A stretch of 13,456 nucleotides of DNA. Origin: a bacterium (GTDB lineage: Bacteria > Chloroflexota > Dormibacteria > UBA8260 > Bog-877). Positions 1 through 6,592 of the stretch are shown one piece after another. The notes beneath the pieces are model-generated. The model did no database searches and was not told where the DNA came from. It saw nothing but the letters and a program-made list of their open reading frames with translations. Both the position numbers and the translations under genes were made by a program. The DNA lies in the NCBI GenBank assembly GCA_021791455.1, contig JAJYWM010000062.1, positions 1 through 13,456 of the forward strand. The letters run 5' to 3'. Every line of letters begins with the position of its first letter. Position 1 is the stretch's first letter.

Positions 1-54
1 ACGCGGCGCCGTTCGGATTCCGGTTCAGGCATCCTGATGGATTCCTCCCGTATT

Positions 55-67
55 CCGGGCAGCCCGG
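55..67 (-). terminator. Short GC hairpin just past the prfC stop
   Basis: The sequence CCGGGC-a-GCCCGG is a perfect inverted repeat lying 8 nt beyond the prfC stop codon in the direction of prfC transcription. No run of T follows on the minus strand, so an intrinsic terminator is only an inference. The rest of 1-74 holds a small palindrome (TCAGG-cat-CCTGA, 25-37) and two copies of GGATTCC (15-21 and 39-45), but no gene that I can support. Confidence 0.3.
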
Positions 68-74
68 CGGTCGC

Positions 75-1688
75 TCAATCGGTCAGGATCGACTCGAAGA
101 TCCAACTTGGGTGCTCCCGCTGGAGGTGATCCAGCCAGAAAGGACTTTCGAAGGCGGCCAGCAGGGTCCCGTCGCCGCGGCGTAAGACTCTGACGCCCCT
201 GACGTTGCGTAGGGCGGCGGCCGTCACGGCGTCGGTGCGCCGAGCCAGTCGATGGGGGGTGTTCACCAGGCTCACCTTGGCCCCGTACTCGCCCTCCAAC
301 CTGTCGGTGAGCACCTCGAACTGCATCGCCCCCACCGCGGCCAGGACAGGTGCGGGATCCCCATCGATGTCCTCCAACACCTGAACTACACCCTCCTGCT
401 CGAGCTGGCTGAGGCCCTTGCGAAACTGCTTGTAGCGGGAGGAGTCATGGGCCCGGGCGGTGGCGAACAGCTCCGGGGCGAACGTGGGGATTGGTGGGTA
501 CGTCACCGGGTCCGAGGCGAAGAGGGTGTCACCAATCCGCAGGTCGGTGGCGTTGACCAGACCAACCACATCCCCCGGAAAGGCCGTGTCGACGGTGTTG
601 CGGTCGGCGCCGAACATCGACGCCGCGTACTTGGTGCCGAAGGTCCTCCCGGTGCGGCCGTGAATCAGGGGCTCACCGCGCTCGAAGCGCCCGGAGCAGA
701 CCCTCACGAAGGCCACGTGGTCCCGGTGGGCCCGGTCCATGTTCGCCTGGATCTTGAACACAAACCCTGAGAAGGGTGAGTTGAGCGGCCGCGGCTTGCC
801 GCCGGCGTCCCCGCGCGGCCCAGGGGCGGGGGCCAGGTCGACCAGGGCGTCGAGGAGATGGCGCACCCCGAAGTTGGTGAGGGCAGAGCCGACGAAGAGC
901 GGAGTCGAATCTCCCGCCAGAAAGGAGGGCTGGTCAAGATCGGCGCCGACGGCGCTCAGCAGGTCCATCTCGTCCTTGGTGGCGAGCCACTCGTCGCCCA
1001 GCTCCCCGATCGAGTCCCTGAGCGGCCTGGTCACCTCCTGCGCCACGGTGGCGCCACGGGCGGTCCTCAAGAACTGCACGAAGGTCTCGGTGCGTCGATC
1101 GATGACGCCCTTGAACTCCCCGGGGATACCCACGGGCCAGGTCACCGGAGTGGGTCGCAGGCCGATCTTCTCCTGGATCTCGTCCAGCAGCTCCAGCGGC
1201 GAGCGCCCGGGCCGATCCAGCTTGTTCAGAAAGGTCAGCACCGGCAGCCTGCGGGCGCGACACACCTCGAACAGTTTGAGCGTCTGGGTCTCGATGCCGC
1301 GAGCGACGTCCAAGACCATGACCGCGGCATCCGCGGCCGCCAGGACCCGGTAGGTGTCCTCGGAGAAATCGCGGTGGCCGGGGGTGTCCAGCAGGTTCAG
1401 GACGTGCCCGCGATATGGGAATTGGAGGGCCGTGGAGGTGATGGATATGCCGCGCTCCCGCTCCATTGCCATCCAGTCCGAGGTGACCCGCCGGCGCCCC
1501 TCGCGTGCCTTGACCGCCCCCGCCTGCTGGACCGCGCCGGAGTACAGCAGGAACTTCTCGGTGAGGGTGGTCTTGCCGGCGTCGGGGTGGCTGATGATGG
1601 CGAATGTGCGCCGCCTGCTCGCATTCTCGACCACCTCGGTCGCCAACGCGTCGGGCGAACAGGGCTGCTCGACGGTCGCGGTCGTCAC
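75..1688 (-). CDS. prfC: Peptide chain release factor 3 (RF3), translational GTPase
   Basis: RF3 is a cytoplasmic GTPase that removes RF1/RF2 from the ribosome after peptide release. Numbered from the chosen GTG, the G domain shows the P-loop SHPDAGKT (33-40), the RF3-typical switch segment SDWMAMERERGISIT, DTPGH (101-105), NKLD (155-158) and SAL (268-270). Domain II follows, then an RF3-type C-terminal domain containing AVGAMQFEVLTDRLEGEYGA. Length is 537 residues, against 529 in E. coli. The frame stays open upstream to 1880, but those 64 residues are Pro/Arg/Ser-rich and unlike RF3. The GTG at 1688 puts RRTFAIISHPDAGKT at the usual distance from the N-terminus. Its candidate SD AAGGGG (1700-1705) is rather far, 11 nt away, so the exact start is less sure than the identity. 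It is divergent from the dioxygenase gene and looks monocistronic within the window. Confidence 0.95.
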   Translation of the reverse strand: MTTATVEQPCSPDALATEVVENASRRRTFAIISHPDAGKTTLTEKFLLYSGAVQQAGAVKAREGRRRVTSDWMAMERERGISITSTALQFPYRGHVLNLLDTPGHRDFSEDTYRVLAAADAAVMVLDVARGIETQTLKLFEVCRARRLPVLTFLNKLDRPGRSPLELLDEIQEKIGLRPTPVTWPVGIPGEFKGVIDRRTETFVQFLRTARGATVAQEVTRPLRDSIGELGDEWLATKDEMDLLSAVGADLDQPSFLAGDSTPLFVGSALTNFGVRHLLDALVDLAPAPGPRGDAGGKPRPLNSPFSGFVFKIQANMDRAHRDHVAFVRVCSGRFERGEPLIHGRTGRTFGTKYAASMFGADRNTVDTAFPGDVVGLVNATDLRIGDTLFASDPVTYPPIPTFAPELFATARAHDSSRYKQFRKGLSQLEQEGVVQVLEDIDGDPAPVLAAVGAMQFEVLTDRLEGEYGAKVSLVNTPHRLARRTDAVTAAALRNVRGVRVLRRGDGTLLAAFESPFWLDHLQREHPSWIFESILTD

Positions 1689-1859
1689 CGTGGGCACCAC
1701 CCCTTGGGATTGGTGTCGGCCCCGGTGGTCCCACGTCGCTCTAGCGGGCGCCGGGACCGGCGCGGCCACGGATGAGCAGGAGCGACCCGCGCTCGAACTG
1801 TCGGGACGGTGGCGATGGCAGCTCTCCTGGAGAACCGATGGGCCGGTTGCTGGCTGGGG

Positions 1860-1875
1860 CCGGACCTTGGTCCGG
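1860..1875. repeat. 16-nt palindrome in the prfC upstream region
   Basis: CCGGACC-tt-GGTCCGG has 7-bp perfect arms around a 2-nt centre. It lies about 170 nt upstream of the chosen prfC start, inside the part of the open frame judged non-coding. It could be an operator or part of a structured prfC leader; the sequence does not distinguish these. A smaller palindrome, TCTCC-t-GGAGA, is at 1823-1833. Confidence 0.4.
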
Positions 1876-1897
1876 GACACCGTCGCGGCCGGGCCAG

Positions 1898-1910
1898 GTC
1901 ACAGCGTGAC
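1898..1910. promoter_or_regulatory. 13-nt palindrome, possible operator between divergent genes
   Basis: GTCAC-agc-GTGAC is a perfect 5+3+5 inverted repeat in the prfC/dioxygenase intergenic region. Just upstream of it on the minus strand is a TACACT box (1920-1925), which could be a -10 for prfC, though without a convincing -35. Placement between divergent genes suggests a regulator site; this is inference only. Confidence 0.3.
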
Positions 1911-2016
1911 TCCGCTTACAGTGTATTCCTTGGGTTGAGGGCTCGCGCCGGCTGGCCCGTCACGCCGTGGGCACTATCGCGGGCTCCTTGGAGCACGGCC
2001 GAGGGGTGACATGTGA

Positions 2017-2043
2017 TTGCGCGAGCAACTAATTGGATATGAT
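2017..2043 (+). promoter_or_regulatory. Candidate promoter of the dioxygenase gene
   Basis: TTGCGC (2017-2022) and TATGAT (2038-2043) resemble -35 and -10 boxes but have a short 15-nt spacer. They sit in an AT-rich patch (2027-2047) that stands out in this GC-rich sequence, about 50 nt before the ATG. The -35 lies inside the near-palindrome TTGCGCGAGCAA (2017-2028), so an overlapping operator is possible. In the rest of 1689-2096 I see only the palindromes listed separately and no gene. Confidence 0.35.
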
Positions 2044-2096
2044 TCAGACAGCGGGCCGTGCCCCCTGTTTGACCAGAAACCGCCCAGGAGGGCGCC

Positions 2097-2894
2097 ATGA
2101 CAGATTCGAAGCCGACTTCCCGTACCCCCGTCCTCTACTTGAGCCACGGGGCACCCACCCTGGCGGATGACGGCTTGTGGAAGGGTCAACTTGCATCGTG
2201 GGCTGCGAGCCTGCCCCGGCCGACCGCGATCCTGATCGTCTCCGCCCACTGGGAGGAGGCCCCCGTCACGGTTTCGGCGACTACCACCGTGCCACTGGTG
2301 TACGACTTCTGGGGATTCCCACCCTCGTATTACCAGGTGAAGTACGAAGCGCCCGGAGCCCCCTGGCTGGCGCAACGGGTCAGCGAGTTGCTCTCCTCCC
2401 CTGGCCGGGTGGTGCGGCATGCCCAGGCGCGGGGGCTGGACCATGGAGCCTACGTGCCGCTGGTCGAGATGTTTCCCCAAGCCGACATCCCTGTGCTGCA
2501 GCTTTCCATGCCCACCCTGGACCCGGAGACCCTGATCTCGATGGGGAGGCGGCTTACGCCGTTGCGGGACGAGGGGGTGCTGATCATCGGAAGCGGATTC
2601 TTCACACACAACCTGCACGCCCTGAGGGAGGCGCCTCTGCCCGATTCCGCGCCCCCCTCGTGGTCATCCGAATTTGACCAGTGGGGCAAGGAGGCGCTGG
2701 AGAAGCTGGATCTCGATCGTCTGGTCGACTTCCAGGCCAAGGCGCCGGCGGGCCAGCTGGCTCATCCCCGCACCGAGCACTTCGCTCCGCTGTTTGTGAC
2801 CCTGGGGGCAGGGTCCGATGACCTCGCCAGCAACCGAACCGTGATCGAGGGGTTCTGGCACGGGCTCGCCAAGAGGTCGATCCAGATCGGTTGA
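2097..2894 (+). CDS. DODA/YgiD-type class III extradiol ring-cleavage dioxygenase
   Basis: This 265-residue protein belongs to the LigB-like extradiol dioxygenase family whose E. coli member YgiD and plant DODA cleave 4,5-DOPA. Family marks in order are YLSHGAPTLADD (H17), ILIVSAHWEE (H51), FWGFPPSYYQVKYEAPG (71-87), the RGLDHGAYVPL segment (H116), GSGFFTHNLH (165-174) and AHPRTEHFAPLFVTLGAG (H223, H228). By comparison with YgiD, H17, H51 and H228 should hold the metal and H116 is the likely active-site His. Length matches YgiD (271). AGGAGG (2086-2091), 5 nt before the ATG, fixes the start. No DOPA, betalain or aromatic-degradation partner lies nearby, so the physiological substrate is unknown; a general catechol-type substrate is the safest statement. 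The gene ends 37 nt before the next one, which appears to have its own promoter. Confidence 0.9.
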   Translation: MTDSKPTSRTPVLYLSHGAPTLADDGLWKGQLASWAASLPRPTAILIVSAHWEEAPVTVSATTTVPLVYDFWGFPPSYYQVKYEAPGAPWLAQRVSELLSSPGRVVRHAQARGLDHGAYVPLVEMFPQADIPVLQLSMPTLDPETLISMGRRLTPLRDEGVLIIGSGFFTHNLHALREAPLPDSAPPSWSSEFDQWGKEALEKLDLDRLVDFQAKAPAGQLAHPRTEHFAPLFVTLGAGSDDLASNRTVIEGFWHGLAKRSIQIG

Positions 2895-2919
2895 CCGTGA
2901 GCACGAGATTGACTGCGGG

Positions 2920-2925
2920 TAGGAT
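2920..2925 (+). promoter_or_regulatory. Putative -10 box giving a leaderless mRNA
   Basis: TAGGAT (2920-2925) fits the TANNNT -10 pattern and lies exactly 6 nt before the GTG at 2932, so transcription would start at or beside the start codon. The position 17 nt upstream (GTGAGC, 2897-2902) is a weak -35. The AGGA inside the box (2921-2924) could instead serve as a Shine-Dalgarno at 7-nt spacing, so both readings are possible. Confidence 0.4.
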
Positions 2926-2931
2926 GTTTTG

Positions 2932-3159
2932 GTGGCGCGCATGGCCGACCGCCCTCTCGACATCCCGCATCCGAGCCGCCTGCCGACCTCTGACCCCGCC
3001 TACCGACGTATCCTGCAGCTGCACAGGGAGGCCCTCCAGGCAGGGCTGGACGGGTATCTGGACGAGGAATCGGGGCTCTTCGTGCTGACCGCAGCCACGC
3101 TGGCTGCCAATGGACGGTGCTGCGGCCTTGGCTGCCGGCACTGCCCATACCTGAGGTAG
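2932..3159 (+). CDS. Small Cys-rich DUF5522-like protein
   Basis: This is a 75-residue protein of unknown function. The body is a short predicted helical stretch (SDPAYRRILQLHREALQAG) followed by DGYLDEESGLFVLTAATL. It ends in GRCCGLGCRHCPY, a compact cluster of four Cys and one His that could bind zinc or another metal. The YxxxxxGLFVLTxxxL...G-CCGxGCRHCPY arrangement is what I know from DUF5522. GTG 2932 is preferred over the TTG three bases upstream because of its spacing from TAGGAT/AGGA; ATG 2941 is also possible. The last 43 nt overlap the annotated start of the following ATP-pyrophosphatase, which suggests the two are co-expressed and possibly act together. Confidence 0.75.
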   Translation: MARMADRPLDIPHPSRLPTSDPAYRRILQLHREALQAGLDGYLDEESGLFVLTAATLAANGRCCGLGCRHCPYLR

Positions 3160-3869
3160 GCGGGGTCATCACCAAGCGCAAGGTCCTGATGAGCTGGAGC
3201 AGTGGCAAGGACTGCGCGCTCGCCCTCAACCATCTGCGGGAGGCAGGCGATTGCCGGGTGGCCGGACTGCTGACGACCATGAACGAGACGGTGGCGAGGG
3301 TCTCCATTCACGGGTCGCGCCGGGAGGTTCTGCGGGCCCAGGCCGACCGATTGTCCCTGCCCCTGATCGAGGTACCGCTGCCAGATCCCTGCGGCAATGA
3401 GGTCTACGAGGCCCGGCTCGGCCAGGCGTTGGAGCGCGCCCGGGACGACGGCGTCACGGCGGTCGCGTTCGGGGACATTCACCTGAACGATGTCCGTCGG
3501 TACCGTGAGGGCCAGCTGGCGAGGATCGGCATGGACGCCATCTTTCCGATCTTCGGAGCCGGTTCCAGGGCGGTCGCCGAAGAGCAGATCCGGATCGGGC
3601 TGAGGGCCGTCCTCACCTGTGTGGATTCCCTGCGCCTTCCGGCCAGCTTCGCCGGGCGCTGGTTTGATCGGAAGCTCTTGGCCGACCTGCCTCCCGACGT
3701 CGATCCCTGTGGCGAGGAGGGAGAGTTCCACACCCTGGTCACATGGGCCCCGGGCTTTTCCAGCCCCATCCCGGTCATCCCAGGTGAGGCCGTGCAAAAG
3801 GGCCGGTTCGTCTACCAGGACGTGCTCCTGAGACCGTCGCCCCGCGCGGCGCCCGGACCGCGCGGCTAG
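3117..3869 (+). CDS. Dph6-like ATP-pyrophosphatase (diphthine-ammonia ligase family)
   Basis: This is a member of the adenine-nucleotide alpha-hydrolase superfamily related to archaeal/eukaryotic Dph6, which amidates diphthine on EF2. Numbered from GTG 3117 (250 residues), it shows the PP-loop SWSSGKD (26-32) on strand KVLM, GDIHLNDVRRYRE (119-131), PIFGAGSRAVAEEQIRIGL and the Dph6-typical DPCGEEGEFHTLV (196-208). Bacteria lack diphthamide, so the real substrate is unknown; it is probably another carboxylate amidated after adenylation. The start is uncertain. ATG 3189 would delete the first beta strand, and GTG 3117 has no visible SD and overlaps the upstream gene. A rare ATC at 3168 has GAGGTAGG (3153-3160) 7 nt ahead. 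The Pro-rich first 17 residues look non-native, favouring a start near 3165-3168. Confidence 0.85.
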   Translation: MLRPWLPALPIPEVGGVITKRKVLMSWSSGKDCALALNHLREAGDCRVAGLLTTMNETVARVSIHGSRREVLRAQADRLSLPLIEVPLPDPCGNEVYEARLGQALERARDDGVTAVAFGDIHLNDVRRYREGQLARIGMDAIFPIFGAGSRAVAEEQIRIGLRAVLTCVDSLRLPASFAGRWFDRKLLADLPPDVDPCGEEGEFHTLVTWAPGFSSPIPVIPGEAVQKGRFVYQDVLLRPSPRAAPGPRG

Positions 3870-3973
3870 GTCCCGCTGGGGGTCCAGATCTCGTCACCGC
3901 CGGGAGCCGCGGGCCGTGGTGGACCAAGTAGGGGAAACTTAACGGCGGCTCGTCCACAGCAGATGCAAACCTG

Positions 3974-3991
3974 CCGCCATCGCTGTGGCGG
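3974..3991. repeat. Inverted repeat just upstream of the zwf -10 box
   Basis: CCGCCA-tcgctg-TGGCGG has 6-bp perfect arms and ends 2 nt before the putative zwf -10, covering the expected -35 position. A third arm, GGCGGC (3943-3948), could pair with GCCGCC (3973-3978) instead. A repressor or activator site controlling zwf is plausible but unproven. Nothing else is evident in the 136-nt gap (3870-4005) apart from the -10 box. Confidence 0.4.
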
Positions 3992-3993
3992 GA

Positions 3994-3999
3994 TAGACT
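3994..3999 (+). promoter_or_regulatory. Putative zwf -10 box giving a leaderless mRNA
   Basis: TAGACT is followed by exactly 6 nt and then the zwf GTG, so the predicted transcript would begin at the start codon. No Shine-Dalgarno lies at a normal distance; the nearby GAGGGG touches the GTG. No clear -35 is visible. The same geometry occurs before hpt and before the small Cys-rich gene. Confidence 0.5.
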
Positions 4000-4005
4000 C
4001 GAGGG

Positions 4006-5451
4006 GTGGCGAGCACAGATGAGGAGACGACAGGCGCTCTGGTCATCTTCGGCATCAGCGGTGACCTCGCCCGCAAGATGACGTTCCACGCCCTCTACCG
4101 GCTGGAACGTCGCCGGCGCCTCAACTGCCCGGTGATAGGGGTGGCCGTGGACGCCTGGACGGATGAGCGGCTGCGCGCTGAGGCCAAGGCGGCCATCGAG
4201 GGCAGTGAGCCACGATTCTCCCAGCGGGTGTTCTCGAGACTTGCCCAGAGGCTCCACTTCGTGAAGGGAGACTTCAACGACCAGAAGACGTATTCGGAGC
4301 TGGCGCAGCGCCTGAAGGGAGTGGGAACCCCGCTGTTTTACCTGGAGATCCCACCCAGCCTGTTCGGGACGGTGGTCACCAATCTGGGTCGGGCCGGGCT
4401 CACCAAGGGTGCCAGGGTGATGGTCGAGAAGCCCTTTGGACATGATCTGCAGTCCGCCCGCGACCTCAACCGTCAGCTCCACCAGGTCTTGGACGAGGAC
4501 CAGATCCTGCGCATCGATCACTTTCTCGGCAAGGAACCGGTGATGGACCTGCAGTTTTTGCGGTTCGCCAACGATGTGCTGGAGCCGGTTTGGAACCGCG
4601 ACCACATCTCGGCGGTGCAGATATCCATGGCTGAGGACTTCGGCGTCGAGGACCGGGGGCGCTTCTACGACGCGGTGGGCGCGCTTCGAGACGTTGTCCA
4701 GAACCACCTCCTCCAGGTTCTGGCCCTGGTGGCGATGGAGCCTCCCGCGGGGGCCGACGCGGATGATCTGCGCAACAAGAAGGCCGACGTCTTCCGCGCC
4801 GTGCCTGGCATTGAGCCTCAGCACTACGTCCGCGGACAGTACCTGGGATACCGCGAGGTGGCCGGGGTTGACCGGCACTCCACAACCGAGACCTATGCCG
4901 CGCTGCGCCTCGGGATAGACAACTGGCGCTGGGCCGGGGTGCCATTCTTCATCCGCGCCGGCAAGGCCATGGCGGAGCGGGTGACAGAGGTCCGGGTCGT
5001 CTTCCGGCACCCGCCTCACCTGGCATTTCTCGGCCACTCCGCCAAAGCCGAGGCCAACCAGGTCATCCTGCGGATCGACCCCGAGCCCGGGCTGCGGATC
5101 GTCCTGAACTCAAAAGGGGGCGAGGGGCAGGTGGCGCAGGCGGTCCATCTCGACTTGTCATTCGCGGCTGAGGTCGGGCGGCCAGCCGAGCCCTACGAGC
5201 GGCTCATCGACGATGCGCTGCGAGGTGATCACCGCCTCTTCACGCGTGAGGACACAGTCGAGGAGACCTGGCGGATCGTGGCGCCGCTGCTGGAAGACCC
5301 AGGGCCGCTTGCCACCTACGAGCAGGGCACCTGGGGGCCAGAGGAGGCCGCCAGGCTGGTGCGCGGCCATCCGGGGTGGCATGACCCCTGGCTCGCGGCG
5401 GTCGCCGGCGAGAGGAGCAGGAACAAAAGCGCCTATGGGAGGAAGCGATGA
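4006..5451 (+). CDS. zwf: Glucose-6-phosphate dehydrogenase
   Basis: This cytosolic enzyme oxidises glucose-6-phosphate to 6-phosphogluconolactone, the entry step of the oxidative pentose phosphate pathway. In its 481 residues the coenzyme loop is GISGDLA (16-22), followed by EKPFGHD (141-147). The family signature RIDHFLGKEPV (169-179) contains H172, and H234 in QNHLLQ is the expected catalytic base. Length is normal. The segment after the second beta strand reads IGVAVDAW (44-51). The Arg that grips the NADP 2'-phosphate in Leuconostoc (R46) and E. coli enzymes is Val48 here, with Asp49 next to it, so NAD or dual use is inferred. GTG 4006 is the only sensible start. The stop overlaps the gnd start (ATGA), so the two are translationally coupled. 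No opcA, the usual actinobacterial partner, is nearby. Confidence 0.96.
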   Translation: MASTDEETTGALVIFGISGDLARKMTFHALYRLERRRRLNCPVIGVAVDAWTDERLRAEAKAAIEGSEPRFSQRVFSRLAQRLHFVKGDFNDQKTYSELAQRLKGVGTPLFYLEIPPSLFGTVVTNLGRAGLTKGARVMVEKPFGHDLQSARDLNRQLHQVLDEDQILRIDHFLGKEPVMDLQFLRFANDVLEPVWNRDHISAVQISMAEDFGVEDRGRFYDAVGALRDVVQNHLLQVLALVAMEPPAGADADDLRNKKADVFRAVPGIEPQHYVRGQYLGYREVAGVDRHSTTETYAALRLGIDNWRWAGVPFFIRAGKAMAERVTEVRVVFRHPPHLAFLGHSAKAEANQVILRIDPEPGLRIVLNSKGGEGQVAQAVHLDLSFAAEVGRPAEPYERLIDDALRGDHRLFTREDTVEETWRIVAPLLEDPGPLATYEQGTWGPEEAARLVRGHPGWHDPWLAAVAGERSRNKSAYGRKR

Positions 5452-6482
5452 GCAGTGCCAAACCGATGCAGCTGGGGATGGTGGGGCTGGGGCGCATGGG
5501 CGCGAACCTGGTGCGCCGCCTGATGCGGGACGGACACCGCTGCGTGGTGTTCGACCTCAACTCCGCGGCCGTCGAGGCGCTGGTGCGCGAGGGTGCGGTC
5601 GGAGCTCGCTCGATGGAGGAGTTTGTCGCCCAGCTGACCCCGCCCCGGGCCGCCTGGGTTATGGTTCCCGCCGGCGACATCACGGATTCCACGATCTTCG
5701 AGCTGGCGAACCTCATGGCGCGCGGTGACACCATCATCGACGGGGGAAACTCCTACTACCGCGACGACATCCGCAGAGCGGCCAGGCTCAAGGATTCCGG
5801 TATCCACCTGGTCGACTGCGGCACCAGCGGAGGGATATTCGGGCTGGAGCGCGGCTACTGTCTGATGATCGGCGGCGAGAACGGCCCGGTCGAGCGGCTG
5901 GACCCGATTTTCAAGACCATCGCCCCCGGCGTCGAGTCAGCTCCCAGGACGCCCGGGAGGAGCGGACCCCCGGCGCGCTCGGAACAGGGCTATCTGCACT
6001 GCGGGCCCAACGGGGCGGGGCACTTCGTGAAGATGGTGCACAACGGGATCGAATACGGCATGATGGCTGCTCTGGCCGAGGGGTTGGATGTGCTCCACAA
6101 TGCCGATGCAGGGTCTCGCACCCAGGCCTCCGATGCGGAGACCGCTCCCATGGAGGAGCCGGAGTACTACCAGTACGCGATCGACACCAGGGAAGTGGCC
6201 GAGGTGTGGCGCCGGGGCAGCGTGGTCGGGTCATGGTTGTTGGACCTCACCGCGATCGCCCTGCAGGAAGCGCCGGATCTCGACGAGTTCGCGGGCCGGG
6301 TGTCGGACTCGGGCGAGGGTCGCTGGACCTCGATCGCGGCCATCGACGAGGGAGTTCCCGCGCCGGTCCTCACCGCCGCTCTCTACTCTCGATTCTCCTC
6401 TCGCAACCTGGGGGAATTTGCCAACAAGGTGCTCTCCGCCATGCGCAAGCAGTTCGGCGGTCATGATGAGAAGCAGTCATAA
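5448..6482 (+). CDS. gnd: 6-phosphogluconate dehydrogenase, short (probably NAD-dependent) type
   Basis: It oxidatively decarboxylates 6-phosphogluconate to ribulose-5-phosphate in the cytosol. The 344-residue length matches the short Gnd class (about 300-340) rather than the roughly 470-residue E. coli type. The Rossmann motif is GLGRMG (13-18). The second strand ends VVFDLN with Asp36, the residue normally linked to NAD rather than NADP binding. Further marks are IIDGGNSYYRDD (96-107), DCGTSGGIFGLERGYCLM (123-140), GPNGAGHFVKMVHNGIEYG (186-204, catalytic Lys195 and Glu202), AEVWRRGSVVGSWLLDL (251-267) and the RWT motif at 292-294. Two low-complexity inserts (about 161-180 and 220-238) look like loops. 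A GGGAGGAA SD lies inside the zwf 3' end and the ATG overlaps the zwf stop by 4 nt, so it is co-transcribed with zwf. The following 104-110 nt gap to tal holds no clear signal. Confidence 0.94.
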   Translation: MSSAKPMQLGMVGLGRMGANLVRRLMRDGHRCVVFDLNSAAVEALVREGAVGARSMEEFVAQLTPPRAAWVMVPAGDITDSTIFELANLMARGDTIIDGGNSYYRDDIRRAARLKDSGIHLVDCGTSGGIFGLERGYCLMIGGENGPVERLDPIFKTIAPGVESAPRTPGRSGPPARSEQGYLHCGPNGAGHFVKMVHNGIEYGMMAALAEGLDVLHNADAGSRTQASDAETAPMEEPEYYQYAIDTREVAEVWRRGSVVGSWLLDLTAIALQEAPDLDEFAGRVSDSGEGRWTSIAAIDEGVPAPVLTAALYSRFSSRNLGEFANKVLSAMRKQFGGHDEKQS

Positions 6483-6592
6483 ATCGCGGCCTTTCCCCGG
6501 CTGGTCCCAGCTTGGCGATGGCGGGGACGGGCTCTCGGGTGGGCGCGATCGCAGCCTGGCCCAGCGGGATCGTGTCTGATTAGGGAGTGAAC

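Noticed and set aside
15..45. Direct repeat GGATTCC (15-21 and 39-45) at the left edge
   Set aside because: It is only 7 bp and two copies; chance is likely and no mobile element borders it.
858..1775. Long plus-strand open frame opposite prfC
   Set aside because: It is a shadow of a confidently identified gene, with low-complexity composition and no recognisable domain.
1689..1880. 64-residue N-terminal extension of RF3 in frame with prfC
   Set aside because: It is Pro/Arg/Ser-rich without resemblance to RF3, and the protein reaches normal family length from GTG 1688. GC-rich DNA keeps frames open by chance.
3117..3200. Programmed frameshift fusing the DUF5522-like protein to the Dph6-like enzyme
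   Set aside because: I saw no slippery heptamer or downstream structure before the TAG at 3157-3159; simple overlap or a rare start explains it better.
3775..5037. 420-codon minus-strand open frame opposite zwf
   Set aside because: It is antisense to conserved zwf codons, His/Arg/Gly-rich, and has no family match I can recognise.
6545..6552. GCGATCGC octamer in the gnd-tal gap (a HIP1-like palindrome)
   Set aside because: It is a single short occurrence in GC-rich DNA, not a repeat family within this window.
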